Origin: Wohlfahrtiimonas larvae
Lineage (GTDB): Bacteria > Pseudomonadota > Gammaproteobacteria > Cardiobacteriales > Wohlfahrtiimonadaceae
Length of the DNA stretch: 64,000 nt
Direction of reading: 5' to 3'
Assembly: GCF_039543665.1 (NCBI RefSeq)
Contig: NZ_BAABKE010000001.1
Span: forward strand, 389,328 to 453,327
Shown here piece after piece: positions 1 through 7,924 of this stretch. Below the pieces are notes generated by a model, which did not search any database, had not been told where the DNA came from, and saw nothing but the letters and a program-made list of their open reading frames with translations. Position numbers and translations under genes: made by a program. Every line of letters begins with the position of its first letter. Position 1 is the first letter of the stretch.

Positions 1-60
1 AAAGTGACCTGTTTCAGCAGATGACACTAACTTGATTTTTTCTCTGATACCTTTTGCCAT
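1..60 (-). CDS. rpmG: 50S ribosomal protein L33, partial (N-terminus only)
   Basis: The reverse strand from 60 to the window edge reads MAKGIREKIKLVSSAETGHF, the conserved start of bacterial L33, a component of the large ribosomal subunit near the E site. Only the first 20 codons lie inside the window. It follows rpmB by 11 nt on the same strand, the usual rpmB-rpmG pair, so the two are almost certainly co-transcribed. Confidence 0.93.
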   Translation of the reverse strand, partial: MAKGIREKIKLVSSAETGHF

Positions 61-71
61 GATAAAGCTCC

Positions 72-308
72 TTAGATTTTCTCACCACGTGCACGCATAT
101 CTTTAAGAACAGCATCGATACCTTTCTTATCGATAGTTCTTAAACCAGCAGATGTTACGCGTAATGTTACAAAGCGCTGTTCGCTTTCTACCCAAATACG
201 ATGTGAGTGAAGATTTGGTAAAAAACGACGGCGAGTTTTATTGTTTGCGTGAGAAACATTGTTCCCAACAGCAGGTGCTTTACCAGTGACTTGACAAACT
301 TTACTCAT
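72..308 (-). CDS. rpmB: 50S ribosomal protein L28
   Basis: This 78-residue basic protein starts MSKVCQVTGKAP and contains the typical L28 segment VGNNVSHANNKTRRRFLPNL followed by an RIWV stretch. Length and sequence match full-length bacterial L28 of the 50S subunit. It is the first gene of an rpmB-rpmG operon. A promoter-like -10 lies about 75 nt upstream, with a short hairpin in the leader between promoter and start. Confidence 0.98.
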   Translation of the reverse strand: MSKVCQVTGKAPAVGNNVSHANNKTRRRFLPNLHSHRIWVESEQRFVTLRVTSAGLRTIDKKGIDAVLKDMRARGEKI

Positions 309-344
309 AATTAAAATAACCTATTTCAATAAAATAAATTCTTT

Positions 345-367
345 GAGGAACGCAAAAACCGTTCCTT
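345..367 (-). promoter_or_regulatory. Hairpin in the rpmB leader
   Basis: GGAACG (347-352) and CGTTCC (360-365) form a perfect 6-bp stem, extendable by one A-T and one G-T pair, around a 7-nt loop. On the rpmB strand it sits about 40 nt upstream of the ATG and is not followed by a T-run, so it is not an intrinsic terminator. A role in translational or transcriptional control of rpmBG is inference. Confidence 0.4.
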
Positions 368-382
368 AAAAACAGACACGTC

Positions 383-410
383 ATTATACTTATTTGAAAA
401 AAATATGCAA
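383..410 (-). promoter_or_regulatory. Putative rpmB-rpmG promoter
   Basis: On the minus strand a perfect TATAAT (383-388) is preceded by TTGCAT (405-410) with a 16-bp spacer. The -35 matches only its TTG. Position between pilT and rpmB fits a promoter for the ribosomal protein operon. Confidence 0.45.
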
Positions 411-418
411 TATAACGA

Positions 419-1456
419 CTAACTAAAATCAGAAGGAACTTTTGCTTTGCTAGCTGCGACTTCTTTATCAATCATGCCAGCTTTAACAAGCTGTTGTAAG
501 TGCTGATCTAGTGTCTGCATACCAAATGATTGACCTGTTTGGATAGCGGAATACATTTGAGGAATCTTATCTTCGCGGATAAGGTTTCTAATTGCATTCG
601 TTCCCATAAGGATTTCCCATGCAGCAACTCGCCCGCCACCTTTTTTCTTTAATAGTGTTTGTGAAACAACTGCTTGTAAAGATTCTGATAGCATTGAACG
701 AACCAAAGGTTTTTCCCCTTCTGGGAATACATCAATGATGCGATCAATTGTTTTTGAGGCGGATGTTGTATGAAGTGTGCCGAATACCAAGTGACCTGTT
801 TCCGCAGCAGTTAATGCTAAACGAATAGTTTCTAAGTCACGAAGCTCACCCACCAAGATAACGTCTGGATCTTCACGAAGTGCAGAGCGAAGTGCATTGT
901 TAAAGGACAATGTATCTCTATGAACTTCACGTTGATTGATCAAAGATTTTCTAGGTGTATGAACAAACTCGATTGGATCTTCAACGGTTAAAATATGGTA
1001 AGGATGATGTTTGTTTAAGTAGTCAATCATTGCGGCTAACGTTGTTGACTTACCTGAACCTGTTGGTCCTGTTACCAATACTAAACCACGGGGAACGGAA
1101 ACCATCTGTCTAAAAATTGCTGGCATACCTAACTCATCCATAGACTTAATATTGTTAGGAATAGTTCTGAAAACTGCACCGACGCCACGATTTTGATGGA
1201 AAGCATTCACCCTAAAACGAGAAAGGCCAGGAACATCTACTGAAAAGTCAGCTTCTAATTCAGCATCGAATGTTCTACGCTGTGTGTCGTTCATAATTCC
1301 ATAAATTAAATCATAAACTGCGTCGTTATTCATTGCTGGTGCATTGATGCGTGTTACATCGCCATCAATACGCAAGAGTGGCGGTAATCCTGCTGATAAG
1401 TGTAAGTCTGATGCTCCAGACTTAACAACAAATGTTAATAAATCAGTGATGTTCAT
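419..1456 (-). CDS. pilT: Type IV pilus retraction ATPase PilT
   Basis: PilT is the hexameric cytoplasmic ATPase that depolymerises type IV pili and drives twitching and DNA uptake. The 345-residue protein has the usual PilT length. Visible motifs are Walker A GPTGSGKST (130-138), the Asp box around TVEDPIEF (157-164), Walker B DPDVILVGELRD (196-207) and the His box ending GTLHT (226-230). It starts MNITDLLTFVVKSGASDLHL, as PilT does. The usual partner pilU is not adjacent. pilF and a FimX-like gene elsewhere in the window support an intact pilus system. Confidence 0.97.
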   Translation of the reverse strand: MNITDLLTFVVKSGASDLHLSAGLPPLLRIDGDVTRINAPAMNNDAVYDLIYGIMNDTQRRTFDAELEADFSVDVPGLSRFRVNAFHQNRGVGAVFRTIPNNIKSMDELGMPAIFRQMVSVPRGLVLVTGPTGSGKSTTLAAMIDYLNKHHPYHILTVEDPIEFVHTPRKSLINQREVHRDTLSFNNALRSALREDPDVILVGELRDLETIRLALTAAETGHLVFGTLHTTSASKTIDRIIDVFPEGEKPLVRSMLSESLQAVVSQTLLKKKGGGRVAAWEILMGTNAIRNLIREDKIPQMYSAIQTGQSFGMQTLDQHLQQLVKAGMIDKEVAASKAKVPSDFS

Positions 1457-1517
1457 ATCCGTTCTCGTTTGGTTTTTTTAATAAAATGATTTTAATATTC
1501 TAAATGACAAAAGCGAA

Positions 1518-2189
1518 TCAGTCTAATTTAGCATTTGATTTAAGTCTATTAATAATCTCTTTATAATTGTTTTGAGTGAAAATAGCACTACCTGCGACGA
1601 AGGTATCTGCGCCGGCCTTAGAAATTTCAGCGATATTATCTGCATTAACGCCACCATCAATTTCTAAGCGAATTTCTTTTCCGCTATCATCAATCATTTT
1701 TCTTAATTTTACTAGTTTATCTAGAGCGGATGGGATAAATTTTTGCCCCCCAAAGCCAGGATTAACACTCATTACTAAGATCATATCGAGATAGTCCCAA
1801 ACATGTTCTAAAATATGTACAGGTGTTGCAGGGTTTAAAACTAAACCTGCTTTACAGCCGTGAGATTTAATTAATTGTAATGAGCGGTCAACATGCAATG
1901 AAGCTTCTGGGTGGAATGTAATGTAGCTTGCACCTGCTTTGGCGAAGGATTCAATCATGCGATCCACAGGAGAAACCATTAAATGTACATCGATGGGTGC
2001 TGTTACGCCATAATCACGCAATGCCTTGCAGATCATTGGGCCAAATGTTAAGTTTTCAACATAATGGTTGTCCATTACATCAAAGTGAATAATATCAGCG
2101 CCAGCATTCAATACTGCATTGACTTCTTCGCCCAAGCGAGCGAAATCAGCGGATAAAATAGAGGGGGCGATCCATGGTGTTTGTTTCAT
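1518..2189 (-). CDS. rpe: Ribulose-phosphate 3-epimerase
   Basis: Interconverts ribulose-5-phosphate and xylulose-5-phosphate in the pentose phosphate pathway. The 223-residue TIM-barrel has the start IAPSILSADFARLGEE, the metal-binding HFDVMDNHYV near residue 35, DVHLMVSP near 67, the NPGFGGQ phosphate-binding loop and the EIDGGVN motif near 176. It lies 4 nt downstream of hemL and probably shares its transcript. The usual gph-trpS neighbours are absent. Confidence 0.98.
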   Translation of the reverse strand: MKQTPWIAPSILSADFARLGEEVNAVLNAGADIIHFDVMDNHYVENLTFGPMICKALRDYGVTAPIDVHLMVSPVDRMIESFAKAGASYITFHPEASLHVDRSLQLIKSHGCKAGLVLNPATPVHILEHVWDYLDMILVMSVNPGFGGQKFIPSALDKLVKLRKMIDDSGKEIRLEIDGGVNADNIAEISKAGADTFVAGSAIFTQNNYKEIINRLKSNAKLD

Positions 2190-2193
2190 GTGA

Positions 2194-3477
2194 TTAACCT
2201 TTAATTTTTGTCAATGTTTCATCGATAGCTTGAATTGTAGTATCTAAATCTTCGTATGTATGTGCGCTAGATAAGAAACCTGCTTCAAAAGCACTTGGTG
2301 CTAAGTAAACACCACGGTCTAATAAACCATGATAGAATTTTTTAAAGAATTCTACATCGCTTGTCATTACATCTTTATAGGTATTTACAACACGATCTGT
2401 GAAGAATAGGCCAAACATGCCGCAAACATGATTAATGTGTAATGGTTGGTTATGTTTTGCGAATACTTTTTGAATACCATCCATTAAATAATCTGTTTTA
2501 GCTTTTAGATCTTCATAGAAGCCCTCTTCAGAGATTAATTCTAGTGTGGCGATACCGGCAGCCATTGCAACAGGATTGCCTGATAATGTACCAGCTTGGT
2601 AAACAGCACCATTTGGTGACATGTGCGCCATGATTTCGGCTTTACCACCGAATGCGCCAACTGGCATGCCGCCGCCAATTACTTTGCCGAATGTTGATAA
2701 ATCAGGTGTGATGCCATATAAGCCTTGCGCTGAGTGTTTATGTACACGAAAACCTGTCATGACTTCATCCATGATGAATACAGAACCTGCTGCCGTACAG
2801 CAATCACGAATTGTTTGTAAAAATTCTTTAGAAGGTGGAATGCAGTTCATGTTGCCTGCAATTGGTTCAACGATTACACAGGCAATTTCATCACCATATT
2901 TTGCAAAAGCTTCTTTTAATTCTTCAGGATTGTTGTATTCCAATACGATTGTATGTTGTGTTAAATCAGCAGGAACGCCTGGGGAAGAAGGTTCTGCAAA
3001 TGTTAATAAACCCGAACCTGCTTTCACTAATAATGAATCTGAATGGCCATGATAACAGCCTTCAAATTTAATGATTTTGTTTCGGTTTGTATAACCACGT
3101 GCTAAACGGATTGCACTCATAGTTGCTTCTGTGCCTGAGCTAACCATACGTACACTATCCATTGAAGGAATGATTTCTAGTACTTTCTTAGCCAATACTG
3201 TTTCTGAAACAGTTGGTGCACCAAAAGATAAACCATTTTTAGCAGTTTCGATGACAGCTTCGATGACTTTAGGATGAGCATGGCCGACAATCATCGGGCC
3301 CCATGATCCAACATAATCAATATATTTTTTACCATTTTCATCATAGACGTAAGCACCTTCACCTTTTTTGAAAAAAATAGGTGCACCGCCTACTTGTTTA
3401 AAAGCTCTCACTGGAGAGTTAACACCGCCAGGGATATATTTTTGTGCTTCTTCATAAAGTGCTTCAAAACTAACCAT
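2194..3477 (-). CDS. hemL: Glutamate-1-semialdehyde 2,1-aminomutase
   Basis: A PLP enzyme that converts glutamate-1-semialdehyde to 5-aminolevulinate, the C5 route into haem. The 427-residue protein carries GGVNSPVRAF at the N-terminus, SSGTEATMSAIRLARG (113-128), the YHGH substrate loop (142-145), the MDEVMTGFR segment (236-244) and the PLP lysine in TFGKVIGGG (Lys265). Length and motifs are complete. It is divergent from rsfS and followed by rpe. hemJ later in the window acts at a later step of the same pathway. Confidence 0.98.
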   Translation of the reverse strand: MVSFEALYEEAQKYIPGGVNSPVRAFKQVGGAPIFFKKGEGAYVYDENGKKYIDYVGSWGPMIVGHAHPKVIEAVIETAKNGLSFGAPTVSETVLAKKVLEIIPSMDSVRMVSSGTEATMSAIRLARGYTNRNKIIKFEGCYHGHSDSLLVKAGSGLLTFAEPSSPGVPADLTQHTIVLEYNNPEELKEAFAKYGDEIACVIVEPIAGNMNCIPPSKEFLQTIRDCCTAAGSVFIMDEVMTGFRVHKHSAQGLYGITPDLSTFGKVIGGGMPVGAFGGKAEIMAHMSPNGAVYQAGTLSGNPVAMAAGIATLELISEEGFYEDLKAKTDYLMDGIQKVFAKHNQPLHINHVCGMFGLFFTDRVVNTYKDVMTSDVEFFKKFYHGLLDRGVYLAPSAFEAGFLSSAHTYEDLDTTIQAIDETLTKIKG

Positions 3478-3557
3478 TTCTCAACCTTCAATGCTTAATG
3501 ATAAAACTAATATTCTATCAAACTTAATTAAGTTTTAATTGTTAAATTAAAATGAAG

Positions 3558-3579
3558 TACAATATGAAACAGTATTGTA
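3558..3579. repeat. Inverted repeat between hemL and rsfS
   Basis: TACAATA (3558-3564) and TATTGTA (3573-3579) are perfect 7-bp arms separated by 8 nt, in the divergent intergenic region 29 nt before the rsfS start. Two-fold symmetry suggests a dimer-binding operator, but no regulator is assigned and AT-rich DNA yields such repeats by chance. Confidence 0.3.
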
Positions 3580-3607
3580 TTAATTTTAAATGGACTGGAT
3601 GAGATTT

Positions 3608-3922
3608 ATGTCAGAAGCGATGAAGAATATTGTTGAAACTACCTTGGATGATATGAAGGGTGTGGATATTAAAGTATTCGATGTGAGCAAAATTGTTAAG
3701 TATGCAGATTGGGTTGTAATCGTGACCGGTACGTCATCAACGCATTTGAAAGCAATGGCGGGTAAATTAGAAGTAACGATGAAAGGTCAAGGTCACCTTG
3801 CAATTGGGACAGAAGGTGTTGATAGTGGTAATTGGGTGCTTCAAGATTATGGTGACGTTGTTGTTCATATCATGACGAAAGACGCACGTGAATTTTATCA
3901 ATTAGAGAAATTGTTCATCTAA
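3608..3922 (+). CDS. rsfS: Ribosomal silencing factor RsfS
   Basis: RsfS binds L14 and blocks joining of the 50S and 30S subunits in slow growth. The start at 3608 gives 104 residues, close to the E. coli length. An in-frame ATG at 3590 would add six residues not typical of the family. Family features are the DWVVIVTGTSSTHLKAMA core, GTEGVDSGNWVLQDYGDVVVHIM and the C-terminal FYQLEKLF. rlmH starts 1 nt after its stop, as in many proteobacteria, but the usual upstream nadD and holA are missing. Confidence 0.96.
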   Translation: MSEAMKNIVETTLDDMKGVDIKVFDVSKIVKYADWVVIVTGTSSTHLKAMAGKLEVTMKGQGHLAIGTEGVDSGNWVLQDYGDVVVHIMTKDAREFYQLEKLFI

Positions 3923-3923
3923 T

Positions 3924-4394
3924 ATGATTGTTCACTTAATTGCCATTGGCAATAATATGCCAAATTGGGTTAAAGACGGCTTTGAGGAATATCAAAGCCG
4001 TTTGCGTAATGAAGTGCAGCTAAAAATGGTTGAGATTCCTGCGCAAGCCCGTAAGAAAAATGCTGACATTGGTAAGATTTTAAAAGAAGAAGGTCAGAAG
4101 ATGCTTGCTGCTGTGCCAAAAGGTGCGCGCATTGTTGGCTTGGATGTGATTGGTAAAGCAGTTACTACGCCTGAGTTAAGTCATATGATGGCAGGTTGGT
4201 TGCAAGGTGGTACAGATATTGCTTTATTGATTGGTGGGCCAGAAGGGTTTTCAGATGAAGTAAAACAAAGCTTTCAGCAAAGTATCTCATTGTCTAAATT
4301 AACATTGCCACATCCCATGGTAAGAATTTTAGTGGCGGAGCAGTTATTTCGCGGTTGGAGTATTTTGCATAACCATCCTTATCATCGAGAGTAA
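3924..4394 (+). CDS. rlmH: 23S rRNA pseudouridine-1915 N3-methyltransferase RlmH
   Basis: RlmH is a SPOUT methyltransferase that modifies pseudouridine 1915 of 23S rRNA on 70S ribosomes. The 156-residue protein has the full family length, with LIGGPEGFSDEV forming part of the SAM-binding knot and the conserved C-terminal RILVAEQLFRGWSILHNHPYHRE. It is translated directly after rsfS and ends just before a strong bidirectional terminator. Confidence 0.98.
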   Translation: MIVHLIAIGNNMPNWVKDGFEEYQSRLRNEVQLKMVEIPAQARKKNADIGKILKEEGQKMLAAVPKGARIVGLDVIGKAVTTPELSHMMAGWLQGGTDIALLIGGPEGFSDEVKQSFQQSISLSKLTLPHPMVRILVAEQLFRGWSILHNHPYHRE

Positions 4395-4398
4395 AAAG

Positions 4399-4430
4399 AA
4401 AGCCTGATTAAGTAATCTTAATCAGGCTTT
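4399..4430. terminator. Bidirectional intrinsic terminator between rlmH and fabB
   Basis: A perfect 14-bp stem (4399-4412 with 4417-4430, core AGCCTGATTAAG) with a TAAT loop lies between convergent rlmH and fabB. T-rich tracts follow on both strands (tttatttg on plus, ctttttac on minus), so it can end both transcripts. Confidence 0.9.
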
Positions 4431-4456
4431 TATTTGATACTTAGTTGACGGTTAAG

Positions 4457-5677
4457 TTAACCTTTGTATTTACTCAATACAACTGTTGCATTTGTACCAC
4501 CGAAGCCGAAGCTATTGCTCATGATGTTATTGAGTTCAATATTTTCAATTTTTTCACGAACGATAGGGAAGCCTTCCAATTTAGGATCAACATTATCAAT
4601 GTGCATGCTTGCTTGTAGGAATTTGTTTTCCATCATCAATAATGAGTAAATGACTTCATTAACGCCCGCTGCACCCAATGCATGACCAGTTTGCGATTTT
4701 GTAGATGTGATGTGTGGGAATTTATCACCAAATACACGTTGTACTGCTAAAATTTCAGGAATGTCACCTGCTGGTGTGGATGTGCCGTGAGCATTGATAT
4801 AGTCAATTGGGCCTTCAACTGTTGCAAGTGCTTGACGCATACAGCGTTCAGCGCCTTCACCGCTTGGAGCAACCATGTCATAACCATCTGATGTTGCACC
4901 GTAACCTGTGATTTCAGCATAGATATGCGCGCCACGTGCTAAAGCATGTTCCAATTCTTCAACAACAACAATACCGCCGCCACCTGAAATTACGAAACCA
5001 TCGCGATCAGCGTCATAAGGGCGAGAAGCGATAGAAGCATTATCGTTGTATTTTGTTGATAATGCACCCATGGCATCGAACATTGCGCTCATGAATGGGT
5101 GTAACTCTTCACCACCACCTGCAAAAACGATGTCTTGTTTACCTAATTGGATTTGCTCTGCTGCGTTACCAATACAGTGTGCAGATGTAGAACATGCTGA
5201 GCTGATAGAGTAGTTTACACCTTTAATTTTAAAAGGAGTTGCCAAACATGCTGATACTGTAGAGCCCATTGTACGAGTCACCATGTATGGGCCCATTTTT
5301 TTGGTGGCACCAGTATTGCGCATGCTGTCGATAGCTTCGATTTGGTTACGAGTGGAAGCACCGCCTGAGCCAACGATTAAACCTGTGCGTTCATTAGAAA
5401 CCATTTCAGGTGGTAATTGAGAATCTTCAATCGCTTGTTCCATTGCTAAGTACGCGTAAGCCGCAGCATCAGCCATAAAACGGAAGGTTTTACGATCAAT
5501 ATGTTCAGCAGGATTGATGCGAATAGCACCGTGAACATGGGATCTAAAACCGTAATCAGCCATTTCTTGGGAGAATTCAATACCAGATTTACCTGTTTTG
5601 AGAGACTCTAATACTTCTGCTTTATTGTTCCCGATACTAGAAATAATCCCAAGACCTGTGATGACAACACGTCTCAT
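4457..5677 (-). CDS. fabB: Beta-ketoacyl-ACP synthase I
   Basis: FabB elongates cis-3-decenoyl-ACP and saturated acyl-ACPs and is needed for unsaturated fatty acids. The 406-residue thiolase-fold protein has the Cys-His-His triad: Cys162 in SISSACSTSAH, His297 in NAHGTSTPAGD and His332 in SQTGHALGAAG. It lies 17 nt downstream of fabA in the same direction, giving a fabAB operon. No obvious FabR-type operator was recognised upstream of fabA. Confidence 0.97.
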   Translation of the reverse strand: MRRVVITGLGIISSIGNNKAEVLESLKTGKSGIEFSQEMADYGFRSHVHGAIRINPAEHIDRKTFRFMADAAAYAYLAMEQAIEDSQLPPEMVSNERTGLIVGSGGASTRNQIEAIDSMRNTGATKKMGPYMVTRTMGSTVSACLATPFKIKGVNYSISSACSTSAHCIGNAAEQIQLGKQDIVFAGGGEELHPFMSAMFDAMGALSTKYNDNASIASRPYDADRDGFVISGGGGIVVVEELEHALARGAHIYAEITGYGATSDGYDMVAPSGEGAERCMRQALATVEGPIDYINAHGTSTPAGDIPEILAVQRVFGDKFPHITSTKSQTGHALGAAGVNEVIYSLLMMENKFLQASMHIDNVDPKLEGFPIVREKIENIELNNIMSNSFGFGGTNATVVLSKYKG

Positions 5678-5694
5678 AATGTTTCTCCTAAACG

Positions 5695-6210
5695 TTAAAA
5701 ATTATCTGTTGAGGTAAAGAGACCAACTTTTAGGTCTGAACCAGTGTAGATGATTTTACCATCCACAGATAAAGTTGCATCTGCAATACCCATTGTTAAT
5801 TTGCGCAAAATAACACGTTTCATATGAATATGGTAGGTTACTTTTTTAGCGGTTGGCAATACTTGGCCTGAAAATTTTACTTCACCTGAGCCTAAAGCGC
5901 GACCACGACCAATACCACCTTTCCAGCCTAAATAGAAGCCAACTAACTGCCACATAGCATCTAAGCCAAGACAGCCTGGCATGACATTGTCACCTACAAA
6001 GTGACATGGGAAAAACCATAAATCAGGATTGATATCAAGCTCTGCAACGATTAGACCTTTATTGTAGTTGCCGCCATCATCAGTGATTTCTGTGATGCGA
6101 TCAAACATTAACATTGGTGGCATTGGCAATTGAGCATTGCCTTCACCAAATAGCTCACCTCTGCCACACATTAAAAGTTCTTCTTTGGTATAACTTGATT
6201 GTTTAGTCAC
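5695..6210 (-). CDS. fabA: 3-hydroxydecanoyl-ACP dehydratase/isomerase
   Basis: FabA dehydrates 3-hydroxydecanoyl-ACP and isomerises the double bond, starting unsaturated fatty acid synthesis. The 171-residue hot-dog protein keeps the catalytic pair His70 (FFPCHFVGDNVMPGC) and Asp84 (LGLDAMWQL) at the same numbers as E. coli FabA. It is the first gene of the fabA-fabB operon. A 205-nt gap lies upstream. Confidence 0.98.
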   Translation of the reverse strand: MTKQSSYTKEELLMCGRGELFGEGNAQLPMPPMLMFDRITEITDDGGNYNKGLIVAELDINPDLWFFPCHFVGDNVMPGCLGLDAMWQLVGFYLGWKGGIGRGRALGSGEVKFSGQVLPTAKKVTYHIHMKRVILRKLTMGIADATLSVDGKIIYTGSDLKVGLFTSTDNF

Positions 6211-6256
6211 ATCAATTCCTTTGAAAATAATTAATATTCATTTATAAAATCCGACG

Positions 6257-6285
6257 ATTATACTGTTTTATCGAATAGATTGAAA
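6257..6285 (-). promoter_or_regulatory. Possible fabA-fabB promoter
   Basis: The minus strand has a perfect TATAAT (6257-6262) about 47 nt upstream of fabA. The hexamer at 17-bp spacing (TTTCAA, 6280-6285) is only a weak -35. Otherwise the 6211-6415 gap holds nothing I recognise. Confidence 0.35.
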
Positions 6286-6415
6286 ATGTTTTGATCAGTG
6301 ATTGCTTCATTATTTATTGTGATTTGGTCAATTTTATTACGATTTCTAAAAAAATACATTCACATAGGTGTGATTTTGTATTTGCAATAGAATGATAATA
6401 TTCAATAAATACTGA

Positions 6416-7324
6416 TTAGTCATTTTGATACAAATCTTTTTCACCTTTGGGGCGTGTTTTAAATCGGCGGTGTGCCCATAAATATTGTTCAGGTGCCTCT
6501 AAAATCCATGATTCAAATATTTGATTGAGTAATTCACAATCTTTAGTGGTGGATTCGGATGGAAAATTTTCTAAAGCTGGTAAAATTTTAACTTTATAGT
6601 TGTTACCTTCACGAATACAGTAATAGGGCAGAACTTTTGCTTTGCCTAATTGCGCCATTTGTGATGTTGCAGTGATCATTAGGGCTTTAACACCAAAAAA
6701 ATCAACAAAAATATGTTCGCTACCACCATAGTTTTGATCAGGTGCATACCAAAGATATTTGCCAGATCTTAGGAGTTTGATAGTTTTGCGAATTTCGTTG
6801 CGATTCACAGGTTCGTTTTGTGATTGTGCTGTGCGCATTTTAAATTGACGATCTTCATAAGCTTTATTTTTATGTTGACGATACATTGCAACAAATGGTG
6901 TTTGCAGTGTAATTGCACGAGCGCCTAATTCTAAATTACAAAAATGCACTGTGAGTAATAACGCGCCATGGCCAGATGCTTTTAATGCTTCTAGATTTTC
7001 TAGGCCTTCATATGTGAAGAGTTTTTTGACTTGGTTTTCAGGTTTTAACCATGCTGCTAGGGTTTCAAATATACCCATGCCCAATGACTGAAAATTATCT
7101 TTCACGAGTTTGGTTTGTTCGCTTTGAGATAAGTTGGGAAAACACAATTGAATATTACGCTCAATAATATGGCGGCGCTTTTTAGCAACATGATATGAAA
7201 TGCAGCCAATGCCTTTTCCTAATGTTAAAAGAAAAGGCATTGGTAATCGTGCAATGTATTTGCCAACCCAAAAACCTAAGGCAATCGCATTGTCTTTAAT
7301 CCAGTTGGGTTTATGATATTGCAT
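6416..7324 (-). CDS. LpxL/LpxM-family lipid A acyltransferase
   Basis: Inner-membrane acyltransferase family that adds secondary lauroyl or myristoyl chains to Kdo2-lipid IVA. The 302-residue protein has an N-terminal hydrophobic segment, the catalytic HX4E (His127 to Glu132 in HFCNLE), an AMYRQHKN segment and the C-terminal PEQYLWAHRRFKTRP typical of LpxL/HtrB. The start lies 2 nt after gpt. A second paralogue at 20319-21227 shares length and motif position. Which of the two is LpxL and which LpxM or LpxP cannot be told here. Confidence 0.9.
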   Translation of the reverse strand: MQYHKPNWIKDNAIALGFWVGKYIARLPMPFLLTLGKGIGCISYHVAKKRRHIIERNIQLCFPNLSQSEQTKLVKDNFQSLGMGIFETLAAWLKPENQVKKLFTYEGLENLEALKASGHGALLLTVHFCNLELGARAITLQTPFVAMYRQHKNKAYEDRQFKMRTAQSQNEPVNRNEIRKTIKLLRSGKYLWYAPDQNYGGSEHIFVDFFGVKALMITATSQMAQLGKAKVLPYYCIREGNNYKVKILPALENFPSESTTKDCELLNQIFESWILEAPEQYLWAHRRFKTRPKGEKDLYQND

Positions 7325-7326
7325 GA

Positions 7327-7803
7327 TTACTGTTTATTTTGGTCACAAATGGGTGGAATGAAATGTACTGCTGTATCCCAAGGTTGTTCGATCCAAGTAT
7401 CTTGTGGAACATCAATGACACTGAAGTCCACCAATGGTTTACCTTGTGGTTTTGCAAAAACTGTAACAAAGTAAGCTTTTGGATATAATTTGCGGATTAA
7501 TTTAGCTGTATTACCAGAATCCACTAAATCATCAATAATCACAAAACCTTCCCCTTCATTAGGTACATTGCATTCTTTTATGAGTTGCATGTCTGTTTGG
7601 TTTTGATAATCGTGATAACTTGCGATACATAAAGTATCAACATAGCGAATATTTAATTCACGCGCTACGATAGCTGCAGGCACTAATCCGCCACGGCTGA
7701 CGGCAATAAGACCTTTCCACTCTTGACGTTCGATTAAATGTTGAGATAAAGCTTTCCCATGAACTTGGAGCATATCCCAAGTAACTAAATATTTTTTCGA
7801 CAT
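7327..7803 (-). CDS. gpt: Xanthine-guanine phosphoribosyltransferase
   Basis: Salvages xanthine and guanine to XMP and GMP using PRPP. The 158-residue protein carries IAVSRGGLVPA (33-43) and the PRPP-binding FVIIDDLVDSGNT (87-99), and ends with a WDTAVHFIPP segment as in E. coli Gpt (152 residues). It is divergent from rimO and co-directional with the acyltransferase gene 2 nt downstream; the metabolic link between the two is not obvious. Confidence 0.94.
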   Translation of the reverse strand: MSKKYLVTWDMLQVHGKALSQHLIERQEWKGLIAVSRGGLVPAAIVARELNIRYVDTLCIASYHDYQNQTDMQLIKECNVPNEGEGFVIIDDLVDSGNTAKLIRKLYPKAYFVTVFAKPQGKPLVDFSVIDVPQDTWIEQPWDTAVHFIPPICDQNKQ

Positions 7804-7924
7804 TTTGGTTTCCAGTAGATAGGGTTCTGATATAAAATAGTGGGTTATTATAGTTTTTTTTCTTTGATTACACCAGCCAAAACATTATCAGATTTGGTTG
7901 GTTATCTTTTTTGAAGGTTGAATT

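Noticed and set aside
2621..3052. 143-codon plus-strand frame inside hemL
   Set aside because: Antisense shadow of the well-conserved hemL gene; low-complexity composition and no ribosome site.
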